This document shows, in pieces, positions 1-6,131 of a stretch of DNA of 64,000 bases. The stretch's first letter is position 1, and each line of letters starts with the position of its first letter. The notes under the pieces are model-generated. The model saw nothing but the letters and a program-made list of their open reading frames with translations, was not told the DNA's origin and ran no database searches. A program made the position numbers and the translations under genes. The DNA lies in contig NZ_JACXAC010000006.1 of assembly GCF_014699055.1 (NCBI RefSeq), positions 372,001 to 436,000 on the forward strand, in the 5' to 3' direction. Source of the stretch: Hymenobacter armeniacus (GTDB taxonomy: Bacteria > Bacteroidota > Bacteroidia > Cytophagales > Hymenobacteraceae).

Positions 1-375
1 GGCCGCGGGCGCCGTGCTGCGGGCGCCGGCTTCCACAATCGGCCGTGGAGCAGCCGTGGCTGCGCTTACCCAGGTTGGGGCTTCTGCCTGCCGCAAGGGC
101 AACTGCGAAACCTGCACCGCGGCGGGCCAGCCCTTTTCGCCCTTCACCGAATCGGCCCGGAAATACAGCCCAAACGTGATGCCGGCCAGCGCCACCATCA
201 TGCCCAAGGCTCCGGCCGAGGCCGCGTAGCGCACCTCGGCCCGCTGGCGGCGCAGCAGCAGGAGCGCGCCGGCCAGCACGGCCGCCACCAGCGCCCCCTG
301 CCACAGCGAGTGCAGCAGCGTCCAGCCCAAGGCCCGCGTCAGCGCGGGCGAAACGAAATTCTCAAGCGCGGTCAT
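1..375 (-). CDS. M56 (BlaR1-type) membrane peptidase, N-terminal part
   Basis: Only the first 125 codons are inside the window; the gene runs off the left edge. The start ATG lies inside the last codons of blaI (14-base overlap), which indicates translational coupling. The visible part starts MTALENFVSP, then a hydrophobic stretch with the WTLLHSLWQG motif typical of M56 N-termini (residues about 17-41), a short basic loop (RRQRAEVRYA) and a second membrane segment (about 51-70). Known family members sense cell-wall or antibiotic stress in the membrane and cleave or inactivate the partner BlaI repressor. The catalytic HExxH motif would be outside the window, so activity cannot be judged here. 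In Bacteroidota such genes are often TonB-fused stress sensors rather than beta-lactam resistance genes. Confidence 0.85.
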   Translation of the reverse strand, partial: MTALENFVSPALTRALGWTLLHSLWQGALVAAVLAGALLLLRRQRAEVRYAASAGALGMMVALAGITFGLYFRADSVKGEKGWPAAVQVSQLPLRQAEAPTWVSAATAAPRPIVEAGARSTAPAA

Positions 376-787
376 CGTCGTCGGGGTTAGGGGTGGAATT
401 TTGGATTTCAATGTCGTTGAGCAGGCGGCGAATCTGAGCCAGTTCGTCGGCCGACGTCTGGCGGCTGCCCAGGGCCTGCATCACCAGCTTCAGGGCCGAG
501 CCGCCAAAGGCCGCGTCCACGAACTTATCGAGGAGCAAGCCCTGGGTTTCCTGCTCGCGCACCGCGGCCCGGTACACGTGGCTGCGGTCGGCGTCGTCGC
601 GCCGCACCAAGCCTTTTTCCAGCATCAGCTGCAGGATTTTGAGCGTGGTGGTGTAGCCCACTTCCGCCTGGCGGCGCTGGCTGAGGCTGTCGTTGATGGC
701 GCGCACGGTGGCGGGCCCGTGCTGCCAGAGCACGTGCAGGATTTCCAGTTCGGAATCCGTAGGTTTGGGGGGCGGGGCTTTGCTCAT
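362..787 (-). CDS. BlaI/MecI/CopY family transcriptional repressor
   Basis: A 141-residue protein, close to the usual family length. The N-terminal winged helix (about residues 10-80) carries the family pattern PTDSELEILHVLW, then GYTTTLKILQLMLEKGLV, the recognition-helix region. The C-terminal half is the helical dimerisation part, and the tail is acidic (DDDDRA). BlaI proteins bind as dimers to inverted repeats and are removed by cleavage through the M56 partner encoded immediately downstream with a 14-base overlap. Three inverted repeats of the form TACGAA-N4-TTCGTA lie just upstream at 808-889, so autoregulation is very likely. The nature of the inducing stress cannot be read from the sequence. 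Confidence 0.93.
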   Translation of the reverse strand: MSKAPPPKPTDSELEILHVLWQHGPATVRAINDSLSQRRQAEVGYTTTLKILQLMLEKGLVRRDDADRSHVYRAAVREQETQGLLLDKFVDAAFGGSALKLVMQALGSRQTSADELAQIRRLLNDIEIQNSTPNPDDDDRA

Positions 788-807
788 GCTGCTGAAACGT
801 GAGGTTA

Positions 808-889
808 CTACGAATTATTTCGTAGGATAAAGCAAAGGTGTTACGAATAGCTTCGTAGTTGCAAGCAATACCTACGAAATAATTCGTAC
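808..889 (-). promoter_or_regulatory. blaI promoter with three phased operators
   Basis: Three inverted repeats: 808-825 (CTACGAA-TTAT-TTCGTAG, perfect), 841-858 (TTACGAA-TAGC-TTCGTAG) and 872-889 (CTACGAA-ATAA-TTCGTAC). Centres are 33 and 31 bases apart, about three helical turns. On the minus strand a -7 element CACCTTTG lies at 833-840 and a TTG at 862-864, 21 bases upstream. The middle operator fills the space between the two promoter elements, the first covers the region just after the expected transcription start, and the third lies upstream of the TTG. Occupancy by the BlaI-type protein would block the promoter. Confidence 0.8.
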
Positions 890-983
890 AACAACCCAAA
901 ATACTATTAACGCCTTATAAAACAAGACGTTAATTTTTTTCATCTTTAGGGGGCAAACTGAGTACGAGCAATGCGCCCTGTGG

Positions 984-1361
984 CTATTCGGCCGGGCCGG
1001 CTGCCGGGCGCCGCTTGGCCAGCGTGACGCGGGCGCGGTGGCAAATGCCGCCCAACGGCGGGTTAAACTTGCTCACGCTCACCTTCACTTTGCGCACGTG
1101 CGGCAGCTCGGCCATGATGCGGTCGAGCACGCGGTGGGCTACGTGTTCCAGCAGCCGGGCGGGGGCCCGCATTTCTTCGGCCACCAGGCGGTAAAGCACT
1201 TCGTAGTTCACGGTTTGCTGCAGCTTGTCGGAAGCGCCGGCCGCCAGCAGGTTGGTGCTGATGTAGAGGTCGACGCCGTACTTATTGCCGATTTTCTGCT
1301 CCTCGTCGTAGTACCCGTGGAAGGCAAAGAACTCCATGCCTTCAAGTGCAATCTGGCCCAT
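984..1361 (-). CDS. folB: Dihydroneopterin aldolase
   Basis: A 125-residue protein of standard FolB length. It starts MGQIALEGMEFFAFHGYYDEE, with the family's HGxxxEE-type motif, and carries VSKFNPPLGG near the C-terminus, where the conserved lysine sits. FolB converts dihydroneopterin to 6-hydroxymethyl-dihydropterin in folate synthesis. An in-frame upstream start at 1439 is less likely, because a -7 element (GACCTTTG, 1426-1433) lies between the two, so RNA should start near 1420. The gene stands alone between blaI and divIVA; other pterin genes (PTPS, folE) are 27 kb away. Confidence 0.92.
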   Translation of the reverse strand: MGQIALEGMEFFAFHGYYDEEQKIGNKYGVDLYISTNLLAAGASDKLQQTVNYEVLYRLVAEEMRAPARLLEHVAHRVLDRIMAELPHVRKVKVSVSKFNPPLGGICHRARVTLAKRRPAAGPAE

Positions 1362-1425
1362 GTGATGAGGGGTGTGGTGGTGGGGTGAGGTACCGCGCCG
1401 CAGGCAAATCAGCCATGCGGCACGG

Positions 1426-1433
1426 CAAAGGTC
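1426..1433 (-). promoter_or_regulatory. Candidate -7 element of folB
   Basis: GACCTTTG on the minus strand, one mismatch from TAnnTTTG. It places the RNA start near 1420 and so supports the folB start at 1361 over the longer in-frame option. Confidence 0.5.
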
Positions 1434-1436
1434 CGC

Positions 1437-1470
1437 CACAAAAAAGAAAGCCCGTCCTTTCGGACGGGCT
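1437..1470 (-). terminator. Terminator of the divIVA-type gene
   Basis: A 9-base stem (1449-1457 with 1462-1470), GC-rich, four-base loop, followed on the minus strand by a T-rich run. It sits between the end of the DivIVA-domain gene and folB. Confidence 0.85.
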
Positions 1471-1543
1471 GTTCAGCAAACCTCAGCAATACTACATCCG
1501 AAAACCTCGCGCAAAACGAACTTCGGCGCGGCCAAGTAGCAGG

Positions 1544-2614
1544 CTAGATTTCGTCGAAGAAAGACTTTTCTGCCACCGCAGCTTCGGCCGTTACAGGGGC
1601 TTCGGCGGTGGCGGGGGCAGCCGCGGCCATGCCGGGGTGCGTCATGGGCTGGGGCTGGGTGATTTCGGGCCGGTCGGGGCCAACGGGACGAATGTCGGGG
1701 GCGGTGGGTTCCACGCGCGGGGCGCCGGGCTGGGGCACCTGCGAGGGCGCGGGCTGCTCGATGTTGGGTGCAGGCGAAATGCCGGGGTTTTCGGCGGGCG
1801 CGTTGGGGCGCTCAATGTCGGGATGCGGGGCCGTGCCCGGGTCGGGCTGCTGGCCGGGCTTGGGGTTGTAGCCGGTGGGCTGGGCAGCCTGCTCCAGCTG
1901 CTCCTGGGAGCGGCTGCGGGCGTTGGGCGCGAAGGCGGCTGGCGTGGCCGCAGCTACGGCAGCAGCGGAAGAAACGGAGGAGGCGGAAGTGACTTGCATG
2001 GCGGGCGTGGGCTCAGGAGTGGCGTCGGCGGCCGGTTCTTTGGGCCGCTCCACGTGTACGCGCGCGGCGCGGGAAAGGATGGCCGCCGTGCCGCCCTTGG
2101 GCCGGTTGCGGGCCTTTTCCACCTTATCAAGGGCATCGGAAGCCAGGTGGTGCAGGTCGCGCACCAGGGTGTCGAGCTGCTGCTCCAGGCGCTGGCACTC
2201 CTGGCCCAGGCCGCCCACTTCGCGCTGCATGTCGGCCACCGTTTTTTCGGCCTGCTGGTAGGCCTCGTCCACTATTGTGCGGGCCCGCTGGCGGGCGTCG
2301 TTGAGGATGGTTTCGGCCTGAAACTGGGCTTCGCGGATGCGGAGGTCGGCGTCGCGCTGGGCTTGTTCGGTGATGTTGTTGCTGGTGTCCTCGGCCGTTT
2401 TCAGAGTGCGGTAGAGGCTGCTTTCTACTTCGCGCATCTTCTGCACGTCCTGCTGGGCGTGCTCCAGCTTGAGGCGCAGCTCGCGGTTTTCGTCGCCCAT
2501 TCGCTCCCACTGCTGCGAGATGGTGTTCAAGAAGGCTTGCACCTCGTCCTTGTCAACCCCGCGAAAGGATTTTTCAAACGTTTTCTGGCGGATATCGAGG
2601 GCGGTGATTTTCAT
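1544..2614 (-). CDS. DivIVA-domain coiled-coil protein
   Basis: A 356-residue cytoplasmic protein. The first 60 or so residues match the DivIVA N-terminal domain (MKITALDIRQKTFEKSFRG, then DKDEVQAFL), followed by a long heptad-rich coiled coil to about residue 165. A Pro/Ala-rich low-complexity region follows (about 170-345), and a short end EKSFFDEI closes the protein. DivIVA proteins bind curved membranes and recruit partners for polar growth, division or secretion. In Bacteroidota the protein is poorly studied. The short acidic-aromatic tail after a flexible linker looks like a docking peptide, which is inference. Its start lies 12 bases from an intergenic hairpin repeat (2626-2707). Confidence 0.88.
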   Translation of the reverse strand: MKITALDIRQKTFEKSFRGVDKDEVQAFLNTISQQWERMGDENRELRLKLEHAQQDVQKMREVESSLYRTLKTAEDTSNNITEQAQRDADLRIREAQFQAETILNDARQRARTIVDEAYQQAEKTVADMQREVGGLGQECQRLEQQLDTLVRDLHHLASDALDKVEKARNRPKGGTAAILSRAARVHVERPKEPAADATPEPTPAMQVTSASSVSSAAAVAAATPAAFAPNARSRSQEQLEQAAQPTGYNPKPGQQPDPGTAPHPDIERPNAPAENPGISPAPNIEQPAPSQVPQPGAPRVEPTAPDIRPVGPDRPEITQPQPMTHPGMAAAAPATAEAPVTAEAAVAEKSFFDEI

Positions 2615-2620
2615 TTTTCA

Positions 2621-2707
2621 GTTAACAGTTATCAGTGAGCAGTTAACAATTCAGAAGAATAACGTGAACGCGAAGCAGGTTTTCTGCTAACTGTTCACTG
2701 ATAACTG
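2621..2707. repeat. Intergenic inverted repeat of the AGTTATCAGTGA type
   Basis: Arms at 2626-2645 and 2688-2707 match with about one mismatch in 20 bases. AGTTAAC/ACTGATAACTG words recur inside and around the arms. The right arm enters the 3' end of the WD40 gene and supplies its stop codon. Confidence 0.8.
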
Positions 2708-3633
2708 CCAACTGCCAATTGCCAAACCGCCAAGCTGCGGTCGTCGCTACACGAAACTAGCCGGTTTTGGTTGCCCGGCCAAACCAGCCGGTTCACCGAC
2801 GTGCCGTGCCCGGCCGACCTCACCCGGTCGAGCACGCGCAGCAGCGTCAGGGTGGCCGCGTCCCAGAGCTTGATGCTCTTGTCGAGGCTACAGGAGGCCA
2901 GAAATTGGCCATCCGGGCTAAAGGCCAGGTGGTTGATGGTGTACATGTGGGCGGGCACGGTGCCGGCCAGCGCGTAGCCGGCGGCCACGTCCCAGGTGCG
3001 AATCTGGGCGTCGCGCCCGGCCGTGAGCAGCCGCGCGCCATCGGGCGAGTACGCCACCGAAAACACCGAATTGGTGCTTTCGCCCAGGGTGAATTTGGTT
3101 TCCAGCGAGTCCAGGTCCAGAATGCGGGTGAGCGCATCGGAACTGCCCACGGCCAGCTCGCCGCGGCCTTCGTGTAGGGCCAGGCAGCGCAGGCTTTTGT
3201 CGGCGAGGCGCAGGAGTTTTCCCAGCCGAAAGTCGGGCAGGGCCAGCACGGCCAGCGTGCCGTCGCCGAGGGCCACGTATAGGCGCTGCCGGCTTTCCGA
3301 AACCACGATTTCGAAGATGGCCACCGGGGGCAGGGCCGTGGCGTGCGCCAGCTTGCGCCCGGCCAGGTCGATGGCCTGAATGCCTTGGAAATTGTGCCCC
3401 AGCACCAGCATGTTGAGGTGCGGCAGGTGGCGCAGGGCGTACACCGAGTTTTCGACGCGGGCCAGCAGTTCGCCGTCGCGCGTGGGCTCGGCGGCGTCCC
3501 AGGCCACCACCATGCCATCGGCGCTGCCCGAGTAGATGGTGCTGCCGCCGCCCAACGTGAGGGCGTACACCGCGTCGCGGTGGCCGGCCAGGGTGGCTAT
3601 TTTGGCAACGGGGGGACGGAAAATTTCTGACAT
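2695..3633 (-). CDS. WD40 beta-propeller protein
   Basis: 312 residues made of WD40 repeats. Repeat ends are visible as VVAWDAA, IRTWDVA, IKLWDAA and LAVWQLA, with GH/SPDG signatures (VAYSPDGARLL, LAFSPDGQFLA) in the later blades; the middle blades are degenerate. No signal peptide or membrane segment, so it is probably a cytoplasmic scaffold. Partners are not evident from context. The start is the ATG at 3633, because a -7 element TACCTTTG lies only 10 bases upstream; longer in-frame starts would lie upstream of the promoter. The last residues (VGSYQ) and the stop codon come from an intergenic repeat. Confidence 0.85.
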   Translation of the reverse strand: MSEIFRPPVAKIATLAGHRDAVYALTLGGGSTIYSGSADGMVVAWDAAEPTRDGELLARVENSVYALRHLPHLNMLVLGHNFQGIQAIDLAGRKLAHATALPPVAIFEIVVSESRQRLYVALGDGTLAVLALPDFRLGKLLRLADKSLRCLALHEGRGELAVGSSDALTRILDLDSLETKFTLGESTNSVFSVAYSPDGARLLTAGRDAQIRTWDVAAGYALAGTVPAHMYTINHLAFSPDGQFLASCSLDKSIKLWDAATLTLLRVLDRVRSAGHGTSVNRLVWPGNQNRLVSCSDDRSLAVWQLAVGSYQ

Positions 3634-3643
3634 ACGGGCCCTG

Positions 3644-3657
3644 CAAAGGTAGCTTTG
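3644..3657. promoter_or_regulatory. Overlapping divergent -7 elements
   Basis: The 14-base palindrome CAAAG-GTAG-CTTTG contains TAGCTTTG on the plus strand (3650-3657, for the phosphopantetheinyl transferase) and TACCTTTG on the minus strand (3644-3651, for the WD40 gene). The two overlap by two bases, so RNA polymerase cannot occupy both at once. Confidence 0.65.
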
Positions 3658-3702
3658 TTTGGAAGTAGGGCCGCTCCGTCGTCCTTGCCTCCTCTCCTCA
3701 CC

Positions 3703-4389
3703 ATGCCCCTGCACTCTCTCCAGCGCCTCTCCCCTACCGTCTTGCTGGGCCTGTGGCGCCTCAGCGAAACGCCCGCCGACCTGTGGCCGCTGCTGCCCCG
3801 GGCCGAGGCGTACCGCGCCCTGCTGCCCGCCACCGCCGACGGCAAGCGCCAGGCCCAATGGCTCGGCGGCCGGGTGCTGATACACCGGCTGCTGGCCGAA
3901 GCCGCCCCGGCGGTGGCCGCCGCAGTGCAAGTGCACAACGACCCAACCGGCCGGCCCTGGCTGGACGGCCCCGGCGCCGAGTTGACCGTTTCGCTCTCGC
4001 ATTCGGGCGCCTGGGTGGCCGCCATTCTGGCCCGGGGCGGCCGGGCGGGCGTCGACATCGAAGAAATTCGCGACAAAGCCCAGCGGCTGGCCAGCAAATT
4101 CCTCGCCCCGGCCGAATGGGCCGCCGCCCAGGCCGCCTGCACCACTGCGGCCGAGGCCAGCACCCACTACACCCTGCTCTGGAGCGCCAAAGAGACGCTC
4201 TACAAGCTGGCCGCGCAGCGGGGCATCATTTTTAAAACGCAGCTTTTGCTGGGCGAATTCGAGCCGCGCGCAGCCGGCCACATCCCCGCTACGCTGGTAC
4301 TGAGCGACTTTGAGACGCGGCACTGCATTTGCTATTCCCAACCGTCGCCGGGCTACGTGCTCACGTATTGCCACGAGTCGCCGGCGTAG
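3703..4389 (+). CDS. 4'-phosphopantetheinyl transferase (Sfp/AcpT type)
   Basis: 228 residues, as usual for two-domain Sfp-type enzymes. Magnesium-binding motifs are complete: GVDIEEI near residue 115 and WSAKETLYK near residue 165; the substrate-binding SLSHSG lies upstream. The enzyme moves phosphopantetheine from CoA to a conserved serine of acyl or peptidyl carrier proteins. No carrier-protein or polyketide/non-ribosomal gene is nearby, so the target may be fatty-acid ACP. The ATG at 3703 is chosen because it lies about 40 bases after TAGCTTTG and precedes the first conserved residues; an earlier in-frame ATG at 3655 overlaps the promoter. Confidence 0.9.
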   Translation: MPLHSLQRLSPTVLLGLWRLSETPADLWPLLPRAEAYRALLPATADGKRQAQWLGGRVLIHRLLAEAAPAVAAAVQVHNDPTGRPWLDGPGAELTVSLSHSGAWVAAILARGGRAGVDIEEIRDKAQRLASKFLAPAEWAAAQAACTTAAEASTHYTLLWSAKETLYKLAAQRGIIFKTQLLLGEFEPRAAGHIPATLVLSDFETRHCICYSQPSPGYVLTYCHESPA

Positions 4390-4400
4390 GCCCCGGCCCT

Positions 4401-4408
4401 TACATTTG
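4401..4408 (+). promoter_or_regulatory. -7 element of the redoxin gene
   Basis: TACATTTG, a full match to TAnnTTTG, 20 bases before the ATG at 4429. Confidence 0.65.
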
Positions 4409-4428
4409 ATTTCGTTAACCCGTTTGCC

Positions 4429-5010
4429 ATGTCTTTCCGCCGAATTTCTATACTCGCTGCCGTGGCCCTGCTGGCCGTGACGCTGGCCGTGGGCGTGGCC
4501 CGTGCCCAAACCGGCCCCACTGTGGCCGATTTCACCCTCAAAACCGCCGCCAACGCCGACGTGTCCCTCAAGAGCTATGCCAACGACAAGGCCGTGGTGG
4601 TGGTATTTCTAAACCCGGCCTGTGCCTTTTCGCGCCTCTACCAGGAACGGCTGGCCTCGCTCAGCAGCAGCTACCGCAGCCGGGGCGTGCAGTTTCTGTT
4701 CATCAACGTGCCCATCAACCTCGACGCGCCCGGCACCGCCGCGCCCGGCGAAGTGGAGCTGCCCACCCTCACCGACGCCAGCCAGCAAGTGGCCAGCCTG
4801 CTCGGCGTGAGCAAAACCGCCGAGGCCGTGGTGCTGCAACCGGTGGCCGGCGGCTTCGCCATCCGCTACCGCGGCGCCATCGACGACAACCCCCAGGTGG
4901 CCAGCAGCGTGCAACAGTATTACCTCAAACAAGTGCTCGACAACGTGCTGGCCGGCCGTCCCGCCGGCGTGGAAGACAAGCGCGCCGCTGGCTGCCTGAT
5001 TAAGCGGTAA
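4429..5010 (+). CDS. Secreted thioredoxin-fold (redoxin/AhpC-TSA) protein
   Basis: 193 residues with an N-terminal signal peptide (cleavage likely after ARAQ). The fold follows the AhpC/TSA pattern: DFTLKTAA near the start, VVVVFLNPACAFSRLYQ at the active-site strand, and a conserved end YRGAIDDNPQ ... AAGCLIKR. Close relatives usually have two cysteines at the active site (a CxxCP-like motif); here only one remains (NPAC), with a second cysteine near the C-terminus (GCLIK). A resolving role for the C-terminal cysteine, as in atypical two-Cys peroxiredoxins, is possible but is inference. It probably acts in the periplasm on peroxide or thiol stress. Confidence 0.82.
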   Translation: MSFRRISILAAVALLAVTLAVGVARAQTGPTVADFTLKTAANADVSLKSYANDKAVVVVFLNPACAFSRLYQERLASLSSSYRSRGVQFLFINVPINLDAPGTAAPGEVELPTLTDASQQVASLLGVSKTAEAVVLQPVAGGFAIRYRGAIDDNPQVASSVQQYYLKQVLDNVLAGRPAGVEDKRAAGCLIKR

Positions 5011-5031
5011 GGGAGGGCCATCCGCGCCGCC

Positions 5032-5201
5032 TGTCATTGCGAGAAGGCACGACGAAGCAATCCGTCCTGTCAAAACCAGACACTTTTAAGACGTGAAAAG
5101 CCCCGGCACTGCGCAGTGCCGGGGCTTTTATTTGAGTTTGTCACATAGTTAGGCTTATCGCTGAGAACAGGACGGATTGCGTCGCTGCGCTCGCAATGAC
5201 A
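5032..5201. repeat. Composite dispersed repeat with built-in terminator, copy 1
   Basis: Arms 5032-5071 and 5164-5201 are inverted, diverged copies of a TGTCATTGCGAG...AATCCGTCCTG element and flank a perfect palindrome (5096-5129). Read on the minus strand, 5201 down to 5094 matches 49944-50040 through arm, spacer and hairpin, so the whole block of about 100 bases is a repeat unit. Confidence 0.85.
5096..5129. terminator. Bidirectional terminator palindrome
   Basis: A perfect 34-base palindrome, 17 bases per arm, starting AAAAGCCCCGGCACTGC and ending in TTTT on both strands. It lies between convergent genes (redoxin and the SirB1-like gene) and recurs at 50006-50037. Confidence 0.9.
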
Positions 5202-5214
5202 AGACGTCTGGCTG

Positions 5215-6048
5215 CTACTCCAGAATGCTCAGCAGCACGGCCACTTCGGCGGCTTTCACGGGTTCCTGCAGCTTCTCGAAGCTCATTTGCAGGTTGCGCA
5301 GGGCGCGGCGCACGATGTCGATGTTGGAGCAGGGCTCGTAGAACATCGGGTTGGAGGAGATGTTGAGCTGGCTCACGTAGTGCTCGATGTCGGTGCGCGA
5401 GAGCACGAGGCCGCGGTTGTAGCAGTTGATGTAGAACGGCTCGGCGCCCTTGAGTTCGGGGCGGAAGGTGAGCACGAACAGGTTGGGCAGGTTCACGCCA
5501 AACACCGGCAGGTTGAGCCGCTGGGCCACCAGCAGGTAAATCACGCACAGCGTGAGCGGGTTGCCGCGCTTGGTTTCAATCACGCGCTGCAGCATGGAAT
5601 TGGCCGGCGAGTGAAAGTGCTGGGTGTTGGCCGCGAACTTGTGCACCCGGAACATGATGTAGTTCAGGGTTTGCACCTGGTCGGCGGGGTGCATGTCGGG
5701 GCGCAGGGCCGTCCAGGCCTCGAAGCGGAGCTGCTCGATGGCGCGGTTCAGGGCCTGCAGGTCGGCATCGGGATATTGATACGTGTTCAGCAGCCACATG
5801 CCTTCCAGCAGGTCGGTGGCGCCGGCTTCGCGCCACACCTTCAGGCGCTGCTGCAGCCCCTCAAATTGCAGGTGGTGAATCAAATCCTCTAGCCGCTGCT
5901 GCTGCTGCCCGTCGAGGGTTTCTTCCCACGACTCTTCCAGAAACGGAATGATGCTCTCGCCGAGGTTCTGGATTTTGTCCTGAATCTGGGGCGCGATTTC
6001 CGGGTCGTCGAGCAGCGAAATGAGGGCTTTAATTTCTTTGTTGGTCAT
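5215..6048 (-). CDS. SirB1/transglutaminase-like protein
   Basis: 277 residues, no signal peptide or membrane segment. The N-terminal third is a helical region (PEIAPQIQDKIQNLGE). The core carries KRGNPLTLCVIYLLVAQRL, the SirB1-family pattern of the transglutaminase-like fold. The usual LPGHFLV motif, which provides a histidine, is here LPNLFVLTF, so one expected catalytic residue is missing. The cysteine in TLCVIY is retained. The protein may therefore be a non-catalytic member. The ATG at 6048 (MTNKEIKALI) is preferred over an ATG 15 bases upstream. The function of the family is not settled. The gene ends beside a repeat with a terminator. Confidence 0.78.
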   Translation of the reverse strand: MTNKEIKALISLLDDPEIAPQIQDKIQNLGESIIPFLEESWEETLDGQQQQRLEDLIHHLQFEGLQQRLKVWREAGATDLLEGMWLLNTYQYPDADLQALNRAIEQLRFEAWTALRPDMHPADQVQTLNYIMFRVHKFAANTQHFHSPANSMLQRVIETKRGNPLTLCVIYLLVAQRLNLPVFGVNLPNLFVLTFRPELKGAEPFYINCYNRGLVLSRTDIEHYVSQLNISSNPMFYEPCSNIDIVRRALRNLQMSFEKLQEPVKAAEVAVLLSILE

Positions 6049-6131
6049 TGCAGAAGAAGGCACGGCAAGGCAAATTAACGCTCAAAAGCGGGTTGGTGGG
6101 CCAAACCGGGCGAATTTCTGCAACACAACCG

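Noticed and set aside
362..889. Beta-lactam resistance locus
   Set aside because: BlaI/M56 pairs in Bacteroidota are general stress systems and no beta-lactamase gene is adjacent.
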